This document shows, piece after piece, positions 30,791-41,337 of a stretch of DNA of 64,000 bases (its first letter is position 1; each line of letters opens with the position of its first letter). The translations under genes were made by a program, and so were the position numbers. The notes beneath the pieces are model-generated. The model was given only the letters and a program-made list of their open reading frames with translations. It ran no database searches and had not been told where the DNA came from. The stretch is from positions 2,717,832 to 2,781,831 of the forward strand of contig NZ_MLJI01000001.1 in the NCBI RefSeq assembly GCF_002095535.1, given 5' to 3'. Source of the DNA: Pantoea cypripedii. Its GTDB lineage: Bacteria > Pseudomonadota > Gammaproteobacteria > Enterobacterales > Enterobacteriaceae.

Positions 30791-30817
30791 AGGGCGGCTA
30801 TTGCCGCCCTTCTTTTC
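30791..30817 (+). terminator. Intrinsic terminator after the solute-binding protein gene
   Basis: AGGGCGGC-TATT-GCCGCCCT followed by TCTTTTC, four bases after the stop codon. Confidence 0.88.
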
Positions 30818-30905
30818 AATCACACTATAATAATTGCCATTCGGACAACTTTTGCCGGTGTGAATCACCCTGCACCGCGGCGAACAACAGGACATCATCA
30901 ACGTC

Positions 30906-32021
30906 ATGCAACAACAACATCATCCTCTGCTCAGCGCGTCGCTGGGAACACAGCGCGAAATCTTTAGCTTCCACTTCAGTGGCGATGGACATAAACGTGT
31001 GTATATTCAGGCCGCACTACATGGTGATGAGCTACCCGGCATGGCGGTGGCATGGTATCTGAAGCAGAAGTTGCTGGCGCTTGAGTCTGCCGGACAGCTC
31101 AAAGCCTCGTTCACGCTGGTGCCCGTCGCCAATCCATTGGCGCTGGGGCAACACTGGCATGGTACACATCTGGGGCGCTTTCATACCCTCTCAGGCCAGG
31201 ATTTCAATCGCCGCTTCCCGGCACTGGGGGAAACGCTGGTCGATGAACTGGCTGGAACGCTGACCCACAGCGAATATGAAAACAAGCGGCTGATTCGTGA
31301 TGCTATCGACCGCCACTACCGCGACAAGATCGCCAAAACCGAACTGGATGCACAACGTTTCACGCTGATGCGCATGGCCAGCCAGGCGGATTTGATGATC
31401 GACCTGCACTGTGACTGGGATGCCCTGCCACATTTGTACACCACACCTCACGCCTGGCCTGATATTGAGCCGCTGGCTCGCTGGCTGGGAAGTGAAGTCC
31501 AGCTTCTGGCGCAAATTTCCGGTGGTGAACCATTTGATGAGGCCTGCTGCGAACCCTGGTTAACGCTGGCGGAACGTTTTGGCGACGAGTATCCCATGCC
31601 ACGTGGCTTGCTGCCGGTGACACTGGAACTTCGTGGTGTGGCGGATGTTGCCGCCGATCAGGCGGAGAAAGATGCCGACGCCATTATCAATGCGTTGATT
31701 GAGGGTGAGTATATTGCCGGAGAGGTAAAAACTTCCCCTGCCCTGATTAACCCCGCGACACCATTAGCCGGGTGCGAGTATATTTTTGCACCGCATTCCG
31801 GCCTGATTCTTAATCGTCGTAAGCTCGGTGAAAAGATAAAAGCGGGTGAAGTGGTGGCAGAGATTGTTGATCCCATCACTGATCAGGTCACACCGTTGGT
31901 GGCGGAATTTGGTGGTGTGCTGTATGCACGTAATCTGATGAAGTTCGCGACAGCGGGCATGCTGGTGGTAAGACTGGCGGGGGAAAGTGCGGGTCGGGAA
32001 GGTGATTTGCTGGTGGGTTAA
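30906..32021 (+). CDS. Succinylglutamate desuccinylase/aspartoacylase family (M14-type) deacylase
   Basis: A 371-residue zinc hydrolase of the AstE/AspA-like group. The zinc site starts with HGDE in QAALHGDELPGMAVAW (about residues 39-42), with a second His in IDLHCDWDALPH (about 167). The catalytic Glu is probably in LPVTLELRG. A C-terminal beta-rich region (about 285-371: PHSGLILNRRKLGEKIKAGEVVAEIVDP) resembles the biotinyl-like fold seen in this family. Such enzymes remove acyl groups from small amino-acid derivatives; the substrate here is unknown. The ast operon is not present around it. It probably has its own promoter, because a terminator lies upstream. Confidence 0.82.
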   Translation: MQQQHHPLLSASLGTQREIFSFHFSGDGHKRVYIQAALHGDELPGMAVAWYLKQKLLALESAGQLKASFTLVPVANPLALGQHWHGTHLGRFHTLSGQDFNRRFPALGETLVDELAGTLTHSEYENKRLIRDAIDRHYRDKIAKTELDAQRFTLMRMASQADLMIDLHCDWDALPHLYTTPHAWPDIEPLARWLGSEVQLLAQISGGEPFDEACCEPWLTLAERFGDEYPMPRGLLPVTLELRGVADVAADQAEKDADAIINALIEGEYIAGEVKTSPALINPATPLAGCEYIFAPHSGLILNRRKLGEKIKAGEVVAEIVDPITDQVTPLVAEFGGVLYARNLMKFATAGMLVVRLAGESAGREGDLLVG

Positions 32022-32050
32022 AAAATAAGGCTTCCCGAGGGAAGCCTTAT
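32020..32050. terminator. Bidirectional terminator between the deacylase gene and gnd
   Basis: ATAAGGCTTCCC / GGGAAGCCTTAT, 12 pairs around GA, followed on the minus strand by TTTTTT. It ends six bases before the gnd stop codon and four bases after the deacylase stop. Confidence 0.88.
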
Positions 32051-32055
32051 CGCTA

Positions 32056-33465
32056 TCAGTCCATCCACTCGGTATGGAACACACCGTCTTTATCGATACG
32101 CTTGTAAGTATGCGCACCAAAATAGTCACGCTGAGCCTGAATCAGGTTAGCTGGCAGAACTTCTGAACGATAGCTATCATAGTAGGCAATCGCTGCAGAG
32201 AAGGTCGGAGTCGGGATACCGTTCTGTACCGCATAAGCGACGACGTCACGCAGTGCCTGCTGATATTCGTCAGCAATGTTCTTGAAGTACGGAGCCAGCA
32301 GCAGGTTCGCAATGTTCGCGTTTTCCGCATAAGCATCGGTGATTTTCTGCAGGAACTGAGCACGGATGATACAGCCTGCACGGAAGATTTTAGCAATCTC
32401 GCCGTACTGCAGATCCCAGTTGTATTGCTCAGATGCAGCGCGCAGCTGAGAGAAGCCCTGTGCGTAAGAAACGATTTTGCCCAGGTACAACGCGCGACGT
32501 ACTTTCTCAACGAATTCAGCTTTGTCACCGGTGAAGGCTTTCGCCTGCGGGCCGCTCAGCACTTTAGATGCCGCAACACGCTGTGTTTTCAGTGAGGACA
32601 GGTAGCGGGCAAATACTGATTCGGTGATCAGAGACAGCGGTTCGCCCAGATCCAGCGAGCTTTGGCTGGTCCATTTACCGGTGCCTTTGTTAGCCGCTTC
32701 ATCCAGAATCACATCAACCAGGTATTTTCCGTCTTCATCTTTCTTGGTGAAGATATCTTTGGTGATGTCGATCAGGTAGCTGCTCAGCTCACCGTTGTTC
32801 CAGTCAGTGAAGGTTTTCGCCAGTTCTTCGTTGGTCAGACCCAGCGCACCTTTCAGCAGTGCATACGCTTCTGCGATCAGCTGCATGTCACCGTATTCGA
32901 TGCCATTGTGCACCATTTTCACGTAGTGACCTGCACCGTCCGGACCGATATAGGTCACACAGGCTTCGCCATCTTCGGCACGTGCAGCAATTTTGTCCAG
33001 AATCGGCGCAACCAGTTCATAAGCTTCTTTCTGGCCGCCAGGCATGATAGAAGGTCCCTTCAGAGCGCCCTCTTCGCCACCGGAAACGCCAGTACCAATG
33101 AAGTTAAAGCCCTGGTCAGACAGTTCTTTATTACGACGGATGGTATCTTTGTAGAAGGTGTTACCGCCATCGATCAGGATATCGCCCTTATCCAGATGCG
33201 GGGTCAGCGAAGCAATGGTTTTATCAGTCGCTTCACCAGCCTGTACCATCAGCAGGATACGACGGGGTTTTTCCAGTGAGTCAACAAACTCTTCAATGGT
33301 GTAGTAAGGCGCGAGTTTCTTGCCCTGATTCTCAGCAATGACTTCGTCAGTCTTTTCACGAGAACGGTTGAAGATAGATACAGTGTAGCCGCGGCTCTCA
33401 ATGTTAAGCGCAAGGTTACGGCCCATTACCGCCATACCAACAACACCGATTTGTTGCTTGGACAT
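32056..33465 (-). CDS. gnd: 6-phosphogluconate dehydrogenase, decarboxylating
   Basis: 469 residues; the pentose phosphate pathway enzyme converting 6-phosphogluconate to ribulose 5-phosphate with NADP. The Rossmann start [20 protein letters not shown], the substrate-binding [19 protein letters not shown] and the catalytic Lys region [17 protein letters not shown] are all present. As in E. coli, gnd closes the galF-O-antigen-gnd locus, transcribed in the same direction. This position often makes gnd recombine together with O-antigen genes. Confidence 0.98.
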   Translation of the reverse strand: MSKQQIGVVGMAVMGRNLALNIESRGYTVSIFNRSREKTDEVIAENQGKKLAPYYTIEEFVDSLEKPRRILLMVQAGEATDKTIASLTPHLDKGDILIDGGNTFYKDTIRRNKELSDQGFNFIGTGVSGGEEGALKGPSIMPGGQKEAYELVAPILDKIAARAEDGEACVTYIGPDGAGHYVKMVHNGIEYGDMQLIAEAYALLKGALGLTNEELAKTFTDWNNGELSSYLIDITKDIFTKKDEDGKYLVDVILDEAANKGTGKWTSQSSLDLGEPLSLITESVFARYLSSLKTQRVAASKVLSGPQAKAFTGDKAEFVEKVRRALYLGKIVSYAQGFSQLRAASEQYNWDLQYGEIAKIFRAGCIIRAQFLQKITDAYAENANIANLLLAPYFKNIADEYQQALRDVVAYAVQNGIPTPTFSAAIAYYDSYRSEVLPANLIQAQRDYFGAHTYKRIDKDGVFHTEWMD

Positions 33466-33700
33466 TTCTTACTCCTGTCTGGATATAAAAGCTCTAACAG
33501 CTTTGGCCTTATCTAAGGGAAGTATCGATTACATTATCAATGACCGCACCATCATACATCACCAATGATGCTAAGTGCTCTCCCAAAAAACACGAATCGA
33601 TAATTTCAAATCACTGATAAAAATGAGGTTTTAATTTGTACAATCTTGACCATCATGAGATTTTATCGTCCGTACAACCTCTTATTATCAGGATGACTTG

Positions 33701-34519
33701 TCAAACATTTCGTGCCTGAGGAAGCTCTGCTAAACAACGCGTGTTCAACGCATCGCGGTCTGTATCCAGGAACCATCCCCACTTATTAAAGTAGCGAACA
33801 GCAGAAAAAACATGGTACATCAGGAACTTGATATCACGATATGAGCGTCGCTGCGATTCATGCACCACGGTTGAACCAGGGCAATATTCAACCGGCAATG
33901 CCGATGTACAGACCCGACGGCTGAGATCAACATCTTCCAGATAGAGGAAAAAACGTTCATCGAAGCCACCGGTCTTTTGCAGGGCCTGCCGGCTGATCAG
34001 CATAAAGCAACCTGACAATGAGGGTGCAAAAAAAGAGCAGCTGTAATCGGCCTGGCGCAGTTCGTAATCCTGATTCATTTTGTCAGCAAGTGACGAACCA
34101 AAGCGACGGACAAAAAGCTGCCATGGTGTAGGCAACAGCTTACAACCGTGTTGCAAACTGCCATCGGGATAGACAACTTTAGGTATTGAAAGCCCTGTCT
34201 GCCGCTGCATGCTGAAGCTATAGAGCTTATCAACCTGCCCGGTAGTAAAAGAGATGTCTGGATTGCACACCAGAATGTAGTCGCAGTCCTGGTTGAACTT
34301 TTGGAATACCGCATTGTGACCGCTACCAAACCCACGATTGACCGCCAGCTTGATCACTTCAATTTTAGGGTGGGTTAAACCTTCCAGCCAGCTGCAATGA
34401 CCACCATTATCGACGATGCAAATCTTATCGATACTTTGCTCGGAAGATAACGATTCCAGCGTTTTTTCGATATCGGCCTGGCTATGGCGATATAAAACTA
34501 AGGAGGCAATAATTTTCAC
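33701..34519 (-). CDS. GT2 glycosyltransferase, WbbL/rhamnosyltransferase-like
   Basis: A 272-residue family-2 glycosyltransferase of the COG1216 type. The start IASLVLYRHSQADIEKTL, the CIVDNGGH loop, NRGFGSGHNAVF, VCNPDISF and the later GCFMLISRQALQKTGGFDERFFLYLEDVDLSRR are hallmarks of WbbL-like dTDP-rhamnose transferases. With rfb genes in the same operon, a rhamnosyltransferase is the most likely role. It is the last O-antigen gene before gnd; 16 bases separate it from the next transferase. Confidence 0.82.
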   Translation of the reverse strand: MKIIASLVLYRHSQADIEKTLESLSSEQSIDKICIVDNGGHCSWLEGLTHPKIEVIKLAVNRGFGSGHNAVFQKFNQDCDYILVCNPDISFTTGQVDKLYSFSMQRQTGLSIPKVVYPDGSLQHGCKLLPTPWQLFVRRFGSSLADKMNQDYELRQADYSCSFFAPSLSGCFMLISRQALQKTGGFDERFFLYLEDVDLSRRVCTSALPVEYCPGSTVVHESQRRSYRDIKFLMYHVFSAVRYFNKWGWFLDTDRDALNTRCLAELPQARNV

Positions 34520-34534
34520 TCAAACACCAGTTGG

Positions 34535-35464
34535 TTACATACGGTTCAATAGTGTGTAAGACACAGTGGTTAGCGTACCCGCCAACTGTTGGTGATAGAC
34601 ACCAGACTTCCTGAGCAAACATAAACGCTGCATTACTGAGCTATCGCGGATAGCGAAAAAATCATTCAGTCTGCGTTGGTTGTCAGCCGTCATCTGCCCA
34701 CCTATTAACCTCATCATGGCAATATTAGTATCATTCCAGGCAGCCTTTCGACCATGGTGTGCTTTCCGAAAATTAGCCATACGCGTCATAAGGCCCATAC
34801 CGTTACCAATGACGTTGTTATCGTGCTGACGGTATAAAACGGTTGGTTCACGATCAAAGTAAACATGGCCACCACAGGCTGTTACGACGAGGTACAATGC
34901 CCAGTCATGAATCACCATCTCGCCATCAGCTGCCTGCCTCAACAATTCGCGCGCCTTATTATTGAACACCATGGTATTACCGCTGGCGATATTCTGCAGT
35001 AAAGCATTAGCGAATGAAGGGGGTTTAGCATAATCAGGAGAAAAGCCAATCTTTTCCCCGTCAGTGTTGATAAGTTCTGTCCGACTGCAATAGAGCGCTG
35101 GAATCTCTGGATCAACTGCATCAAGCCAGTTTACGGCCCGTTCTAACTTATCATTTATCCAGATATCGTCCTGATCAGAAAAAGCATAATAGGACGCGTT
35201 AATATTTTCATTATTAATTAATGAAACAAAATTGCGACAAACGCCCTTCCGTGGACCTTCCAGTAGGTTAACAGGCTGCGGTACAGACAGGGCAAAATCT
35301 TTAATAGCACTTAAGCCCTGATCTGTGGACCCATCGTCTGAGGTCCACAAAGACCAGTTGCTGTACGTTTGTCGCTTATATGAATTCAGTTGCTGATTGA
35401 TGAAACGGGCACCATTATAAGTGCCCAGCAGAATAGCAACAGAAGATGAAGACTTATTAGTCAT
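34535..35464 (-). CDS. GT2 glycosyltransferase, RfbN/RfbG-like
   Basis: A 309-residue GT2 enzyme beginning SVAILLGTYNGARFINQQLNSYKRQTY, with TSDDGSTDQGL and the DXD-type FSDQDDIW. These features match the subfamily that often acts as rhamnosyltransferases in O-antigen clusters. The C-terminal third is mostly helical. The donor sugar cannot be settled from the sequence. It sits 6 bases after the HAD-type gene. Confidence 0.82.
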   Translation of the reverse strand: MTNKSSSSVAILLGTYNGARFINQQLNSYKRQTYSNWSLWTSDDGSTDQGLSAIKDFALSVPQPVNLLEGPRKGVCRNFVSLINNENINASYYAFSDQDDIWINDKLERAVNWLDAVDPEIPALYCSRTELINTDGEKIGFSPDYAKPPSFANALLQNIASGNTMVFNNKARELLRQAADGEMVIHDWALYLVVTACGGHVYFDREPTVLYRQHDNNVIGNGMGLMTRMANFRKAHHGRKAAWNDTNIAMMRLIGGQMTADNQRRLNDFFAIRDSSVMQRLCLLRKSGVYHQQLAGTLTTVSYTLLNRM

Positions 35465-35470
35465 AAGTTT

Positions 35471-37294
35471 TCACGGCTTTTTAAAGTAATCTGCGAATTT
35501 CATGGTTTGATTGCGTGAACTGGCCCATGAATCGAAATTCTCGATTTGTCCAAAAAGAGGATCATTGCGCCAGTTGTCATTGGTGACCAAATCAATCATC
35601 GGTTGGGCTAATTGCAGTGGTGAAAACCGCACGTTGATCTTCTTAGAGAAGGCCAGATAATCTTGTGTAAAAGAGGCCAATCCATGATTAAGACTTGAAA
35701 TGATCTCATTGTGATTCTTCGCTTTGGCGCGACCAACGTCCGCAACCGCAATTACACGATTTCTGAGTGGATTGTAGCCAATGATGGTTTCATGGGGAGC
35801 GGAAAAGAATAACTCGACCGCCATCCGATTTTCATAAATTTTATCAACAATCTGTGGGCTGGCAGACTCGGTATTGACCAACGCTTTCATAACATGTTTG
35901 CTTTCACGACGTTTTTTCTCGGGGGTATTTGCCAGGCAAAAGTAGTACCCCACAACTTCAACATCCATGAAGCTCTTAACGATCTGTTCGAAGGCTTCCT
36001 GCGTTGTTCCACTCCAACCAACATCGACCATACCAATTTTATCGCCCGGTTTAATACCTAACTCACGCAGGTACATGAACAAACCACGGCGATTTAGCTG
36101 ACAGACTTTGAGTATCTCTGTACGGTAAGCTGTGAGGAACTTACTCACCAACTCATAATTATCTGGGGCAATAATCGTGCTGGCAGGAATTCCTATTGAT
36201 TGCATCACCTCATCATTCGGAGGTTCAACACCAATTCTTTCTAATAACTCTCCCGGGGAAAGCCCGTCAGAGCCTGACATGAGAAAAGGGATGTGACTGA
36301 TAAAATTTTGCTCAGTTATCAGTGCCAGGTTGAAAGCGATTCTTGAACCCATGAAATAGTCAAAAGATGGCAATTTCTCTTTAAAGTATTCCTTCGCAAG
36401 CAGTTCAAGCGAATAACCATCACGCGAGACAAAGAGTAACTTAGTGATACCATCGGTAATGCACTGTAATTTTATCCACTTCAAAAAACCCCATGTTGCA
36501 GGGGCCTGGAACTTATAGCCCAACTCACTGAAAGTTCCGGCAGGAATAATATCCTCAGAACGGGTGCGATGTAACCCACTCACGATTGAACCAATAAGGG
36601 ATTGCCCCCTACGCTTATTGGCCAAATGCTCGGGATTATAATGCCAGGTTAGGATACCTTTCTCACCCGGGCGAATAACATCAGCGGTTTGGTTATCACC
36701 GATGTGCAATATTTCATCGGGTTTAACAGACAGTTCGCGGATGATGTTCTCAAAGATCTCCCCACTGTCACGTTTGGTCGCATTTTGATCGGCTGAAATA
36801 TAGAGAGGTACCTGTTTGATATTGTATTTTTCTAAGGCTTCGCTGAAAAAACTGGCATCAAAATACATATCGGAGGTAATGATCACCTTTTTACCCGCAG
36901 CGACCATTTCATTGAAGAAACTCATAATAACCGGGTTGGGCTCGACCAGTTCCAGTTCGAGGGAATATTCAGCCTCTTCTAATTCCAGACGAAGATGGCC
37001 GACTTCAGGAAAATTGTTATAAATATTTTTGAGATTAATCTCTTTACGCCCTTCCTTAGTCATTTCGCGAAATGCTTCAGTCTGGGCTTTGCGGCGTAGC
37101 TTACGGAAATTGGCAAAATTATATTTGATACCTATAATATCAAATGTGTCCTCAGGGTCATCAAAGGGTCTTAAGAAGAGCGTATCAAAAAAATCAAAAG
37201 AGATGACCTTCGCATTTTTTGCGAGAAATCTCAGCGTGTAAAGGTCCTGCTCTCCCAGAGACTTGTTTGAAGTTATCATGTTATATATTTCCAT
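35471..37294 (-). CDS. Two-part HAD-superfamily protein of polysaccharide clusters
   Basis: A 607-residue protein. The N-terminal part (about 25-225) is HAD-like: ISFDFFDTLFLRPF (motif I), IITSDMYFD (motif II, about 137-145) and ILHIGDNQTADV (acidic motif, about 196-207). The second part (about 240-607) has no function known to me; it carries LLFVSRDGYSLELLAKEYF and GMVDVGWSGTTQEAF, which recur in such proteins. No signal peptide or membrane segment is seen. Possible jobs are a sugar-phosphate phosphatase or a phosphate/glycosyl transfer modifying the O-antigen chain end. ATG 37294 overlaps the fusion gene's stop (TAATG); ATG 37279 is an alternative start. Confidence 0.7.
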   Translation of the reverse strand: MEIYNMITSNKSLGEQDLYTLRFLAKNAKVISFDFFDTLFLRPFDDPEDTFDIIGIKYNFANFRKLRRKAQTEAFREMTKEGRKEINLKNIYNNFPEVGHLRLELEEAEYSLELELVEPNPVIMSFFNEMVAAGKKVIITSDMYFDASFFSEALEKYNIKQVPLYISADQNATKRDSGEIFENIIRELSVKPDEILHIGDNQTADVIRPGEKGILTWHYNPEHLANKRRGQSLIGSIVSGLHRTRSEDIIPAGTFSELGYKFQAPATWGFLKWIKLQCITDGITKLLFVSRDGYSLELLAKEYFKEKLPSFDYFMGSRIAFNLALITEQNFISHIPFLMSGSDGLSPGELLERIGVEPPNDEVMQSIGIPASTIIAPDNYELVSKFLTAYRTEILKVCQLNRRGLFMYLRELGIKPGDKIGMVDVGWSGTTQEAFEQIVKSFMDVEVVGYYFCLANTPEKKRRESKHVMKALVNTESASPQIVDKIYENRMAVELFFSAPHETIIGYNPLRNRVIAVADVGRAKAKNHNEIISSLNHGLASFTQDYLAFSKKINVRFSPLQLAQPMIDLVTNDNWRNDPLFGQIENFDSWASSRNQTMKFADYFKKP

Positions 37295-40200
37295 TATTTC
37301 ATGATCTCGAAATTATAACCATTAGGCGAAAGATTGCGATTAAAATAGGGGTCGAATTGATAGAATTCGGGGTGTTTGATATTTAACCGATTCAGTTCAC
37401 CTTTGAGGCGTAAGGCTTTTTGCTCATCCATGTGATCAACACCACGTGATATTGATTCATGATGAATTAAATTAACGCCCTGGCACATCACATTATAATA
37501 GCCTTTTGAACTCAGTGACATGCAGAGATCGACATCGTTGTATGCAATCGGAAATGATTCATCAAAGCCAGAAATTGCCTCGAATTTCTTCCGCTCCACC
37601 ATCAGGCAGGCACCGGTCACAATCAACCAATTATATTCGATCTGATTACGCAGGAAATAACCGGGATAATCTTTATTCTGATGCAGGAAAGCATGGCTTG
37701 GACCATTTTGCAGATTCAATACGCCAGCATGTTGGATACTCTTGCCATCAGGATAGAGTAGCTTCGCACCAACAGCACCAACGTGTTCCAGCTGCGCATA
37801 ACCGGCCATACGCTCCAGCCAATCTTCATGAAGAATCTCAGTATCGTCATTCAGGAATAGCAGAATGTCGCCAGCCGCATTAGAAACACCAAAGTTATTC
37901 AGCTCAGAGAAATTGAACGGAATATCATGTCGTAAAACAGTGATTTTCTCCTGTTCATTCAGTCTGGTTAATAACTCAAGCGTTTTCTCATCAACAGAAC
38001 CATTATCAACAATGATTATTTCATAATTTTTATAACGTGTTTTTTCTGTCAGTGACTCCACACAGCGAGCCAGAACATTAACATTGTCTCGTGTCGGAAT
38101 AATAATTGAAACCAACGGGTTGTTAACAGGCTGATAATTTACCCTGAAATAACCGTGATAGCCGGGTAATTCTTCAACTACCCCCTGTAGCTGACGGCGT
38201 TCAAGGGCCTGCTCACGTACGGCTTTTGAAGCTGCAAGGACATAAGGCTTCGCAGTAATATCAGAGGCAATAGATGCAGGTATAATGCGCCAGTGATATA
38301 ACACCTTCGAAATATGACTGATTTTATCGGTCATTTCCGAAACGCGTAATACGAAATCCCAATCCTGGCAACCATCAAACTCAGAACGCAAACCACCCAG
38401 TTGCTTCGCCAGAGCCGTCCTTACACAGGAAACATGACATGTATACATCGTACTCATCATGGTTTCTGGCGACCAATCAGGTTTGAAATGTGGCTGAGTA
38501 TAATTTCTGTCTGGCGTTAATTTATCTTCATCGCTATAGATGAAGTCTGGATCTTCCTCATTAATGCATTTCACCAGCTCAAACAAACAGTCATGAGTCA
38601 GTTCATCGTCATGATCAAGGAAAACAATATAATTTCCGGTAGCATTATCTATAGCAACGTTAGTGGCTCCGGCAATACCCTGATTTTCTCTCAAATGAAC
38701 GACTTTAATTCTTTCGTCAGATTCAGCGGCTTTCTTAAGCACCGGAACAATTTCAGGACGTGGGCTGGCATCGTTAGCCAGAATCAACTCCCAGTTGCCA
38801 TACCATTGCTCCCTGACCGACGACACCATCAGTTCAAAAAGTTCCAGTGGGGTATTGTAGATTGGAACGATTATCGAGAACTTAGGTTTCAGAGATAATC
38901 CAGCAACGATATCATCATAATAGAATGGCTTCTTCGCCGGGATATAGATGTATTCATCTGGCGTTGCTGTCAGGCTATATCCAGATTTGCCGTTGTGGTT
39001 GATAAATGCGGGATGTGCGTAGGTAGCAAATGAGCCAGCCGATTGCCCTGCAACAGCATTATATTCAGGATGATGTGTAAATCCACGCGGGTACAGCTTC
39101 ATCGCAATAGTCAGCGCTTTATGGCGATATTTGAGCGGCAAACGATAGTAGCTTGCGCGCGCCAGACGCCTCGCACTCACCTTCAAGGTGCTAAGCGTTC
39201 CATTACGTGCACTATGCTGTTTGAAACGGTTGAACGCTAGACCAACTTTAACCTTCAAAGGCTGTAGCAATCTAAAAGCATACATAAAGACTCGCTTTAC
39301 CGGCGCACGGAAGCGGACAGGTAAACGGCGTCCAATCACACGTAAAGGAGACGTCAGCCTCCAACTAAATGAATTAAGTATTTGCTGCATATCGGCATGA
39401 TATTGCCCCAGCAAGCGTTGCTGATGGGTATGTTCTGCAGCATAGGATTGATTAACTCTTTCTAATTCATTTTTAGCATTTTCCAGCTCTGTAATGGTTT
39501 CACTGAGCGTGGCGATTTGACGATTTTTGTTATAAATATCCAGTGCTAATTCGCCGGAGTAATCTTCTGATCTAGCCAATACCGCATTAAGTTGGTTAAC
39601 CGCACTGGCCGCTTCAGCCTGAGCCGCTTCAAGTAAATTGACATTAATTAATTTCTTAGCACGAACGACTAAATTCAATGACTTAAGTGTTTCGTAAATT
39701 CGACTTTCATCATCATGCTGCACATGCCCAAGAAATTCAGCTTCCTTATGAAGATAAGTGTCATAAACTGTCTTATCAACGCTAAAGCCCATATCATTTA
39801 TAATAATATAAGTCAGCTCGGAAATATTGACGGTAGGGCAAAGATCACTATGACTTAATGATGTAATGCGCAACAGCGAATGGAAAATACCACGGAAGGC
39901 AATATAGCCAAGCGTTGGCATATTGCTGGTCCACTCAAGATCAAAGAAGTGATATTCACCGGATTTTGGCGAGATGACGTTGAATGGTAATGCATCCTGA
40001 TAAGAATCAGGCAATGTGATGTCTTTATCAAAAGTGACGGGTAGTTCCGCAATGTTTAGTAGTTGTTTGATCCATTCCTGCGCCCACGCAGAAACCTGAG
40101 AGAGTTCCCAATTTGGGCGATTCAATAAATGAGTTAATTCAAACCATAATGAATTACCCTGGTAAAAATCAGTGATACTCGTTGTGTCTTCATCACCTGA

Positions 40201-41337
40201 CACTACTCCAGTAGCATCTTTTTTACGCGTATGTACTCGCAAAGCTCCATCATCATGTCGAATAAATTCGATGGTTTTACTAAATTCAGCTAAGCGAACA
40301 TCAGAATAATGGATGGCAGCAACATCTTCTAAAAGTGTTTCCTGTTCTTTTTTAGCCGAGATCATTAAAAATGAATTAGCAAGATCCACAGCCAGTTTAT
40401 TATTCCAGACGTTGCGAGTCCCCTGCTCTGCCGAAAAAACATGCTCAAATGCTAATTGCTGATCTTTATGAATACTTTCAACAGCAAGCTGACAAAGCTC
40501 AGGAGAATAGTCACGCCAGCCAACTGGCGTCACAATAGAAGTTGGGAGTTTATAGTCTGGGAGTGGCAGGAATTCCTGGGTATTGATGAATCCTGCTGTA
40601 CACAGCTTCGCAATTAACTCCTGGCGACCAAAAGTTACCACACTTTTGTCAGTGTACGAATTATTAATACCGAACATCGGCTGGTTTACATGATCTTCAT
40701 GTGCACCAGAAAAATACTTGATGCCAAGTTTATTCTCAATCGCAACAAAGAGTTTACCTTCATCACTCAGGCGGCTATAACACTCAGCCAGTAACTTATC
40801 TTCACCGTTAACGCCAACAAAAACGCGTGAGTACTCAAGCACACCAATCAGTAAAACAAAGTCAAACTCACCCAGGTCAGGCAATTTGTCGGCTGGATTA
40901 CAAATAATTTCCACATTATCCAGATCCCGACAACGGGCCCTGGCGATGCTTGCACGTCTGAAGCTGCCTTCAACGGATACTACCTGAGCACCCGATTCCC
41001 CAAGAAAGCGGCTAATTGCGCCACAGCCACACCCAATTTCAAGCACTCTCTTGCCGTGGAATAAATGACTAAATGGACGTAATAAATTGGCACGACGCGG
41101 ACTTAAATGATACGTCGATGGCCAATCAATCATCTTTTCCGCAAGTTCATCAGAGGTGACACTTAAATCTAAAGCATTAGACACTACATTTAATATGTAA
41201 TTTTCTGCTTCGTCGCCGTCATTGTAGCCGAATTCTGCCATTTTCTCTGGAAACCATACACCGCTATCGTCCTTTTGGCGAAATCCAAATTGCTTTAATA
41301 CTTCGTTGATATCATTTTTCAAAGTTAATTCTCGCAT
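37294..41337 (-). CDS. Methyltransferase - coiled coil - double GT2 fusion protein
   Basis: A 1347-residue cytoplasmic enzyme. Domains: a SAM-dependent methyltransferase near the N-terminus (VLEIGCGCGAISRFLG, about 98-113, then LLIGVLEYSRVF); a middle region with a coiled coil (about 560-650, rich in A, E, Q and L); a first GT2 domain (about 820-1070: FSIIVPIYNTPLELF, ILANDASPRP, FLDHDDELTHD, CQDWDFVLRV); and a second GT2 domain (about 1076-1347: VSIIIPTRDNVNVL, IVDNGSVDEKT, FLNDDTEI, YNDVDLCMSL). This recalls O-antigen polymerising and capping proteins of ABC-dependent pathways, where methylation can end chain growth and the coiled coil can measure length. It overlaps wzt by 26 bases. The role is inferred from domains and neighbours. 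Confidence 0.85.
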   Translation of the reverse strand: MRELTLKNDINEVLKQFGFRQKDDSGVWFPEKMAEFGYNDGDEAENYILNVVSNALDLSVTSDELAEKMIDWPSTYHLSPRRANLLRPFSHLFHGKRVLEIGCGCGAISRFLGESGAQVVSVEGSFRRASIARARCRDLDNVEIICNPADKLPDLGEFDFVLLIGVLEYSRVFVGVNGEDKLLAECYSRLSDEGKLFVAIENKLGIKYFSGAHEDHVNQPMFGINNSYTDKSVVTFGRQELIAKLCTAGFINTQEFLPLPDYKLPTSIVTPVGWRDYSPELCQLAVESIHKDQQLAFEHVFSAEQGTRNVWNNKLAVDLANSFLMISAKKEQETLLEDVAAIHYSDVRLAEFSKTIEFIRHDDGALRVHTRKKDATGVVSGDEDTTSITDFYQGNSLWFELTHLLNRPNWELSQVSAWAQEWIKQLLNIAELPVTFDKDITLPDSYQDALPFNVISPKSGEYHFFDLEWTSNMPTLGYIAFRGIFHSLLRITSLSHSDLCPTVNISELTYIIINDMGFSVDKTVYDTYLHKEAEFLGHVQHDDESRIYETLKSLNLVVRAKKLINVNLLEAAQAEAASAVNQLNAVLARSEDYSGELALDIYNKNRQIATLSETITELENAKNELERVNQSYAAEHTHQQRLLGQYHADMQQILNSFSWRLTSPLRVIGRRLPVRFRAPVKRVFMYAFRLLQPLKVKVGLAFNRFKQHSARNGTLSTLKVSARRLARASYYRLPLKYRHKALTIAMKLYPRGFTHHPEYNAVAGQSAGSFATYAHPAFINHNGKSGYSLTATPDEYIYIPAKKPFYYDDIVAGLSLKPKFSIIVPIYNTPLELFELMVSSVREQWYGNWELILANDASPRPEIVPVLKKAAESDERIKVVHLRENQGIAGATNVAIDNATGNYIVFLDHDDELTHDCLFELVKCINEEDPDFIYSDEDKLTPDRNYTQPHFKPDWSPETMMSTMYTCHVSCVRTALAKQLGGLRSEFDGCQDWDFVLRVSEMTDKISHISKVLYHWRIIPASIASDITAKPYVLAASKAVREQALERRQLQGVVEELPGYHGYFRVNYQPVNNPLVSIIIPTRDNVNVLARCVESLTEKTRYKNYEIIIVDNGSVDEKTLELLTRLNEQEKITVLRHDIPFNFSELNNFGVSNAAGDILLFLNDDTEILHEDWLERMAGYAQLEHVGAVGAKLLYPDGKSIQHAGVLNLQNGPSHAFLHQNKDYPGYFLRNQIEYNWLIVTGACLMVERKKFEAISGFDESFPIAYNDVDLCMSLSSKGYYNVMCQGVNLIHHESISRGVDHMDEQKALRLKGELNRLNIKHPEFYQFDPYFNRNLSPNGYNFEIMK

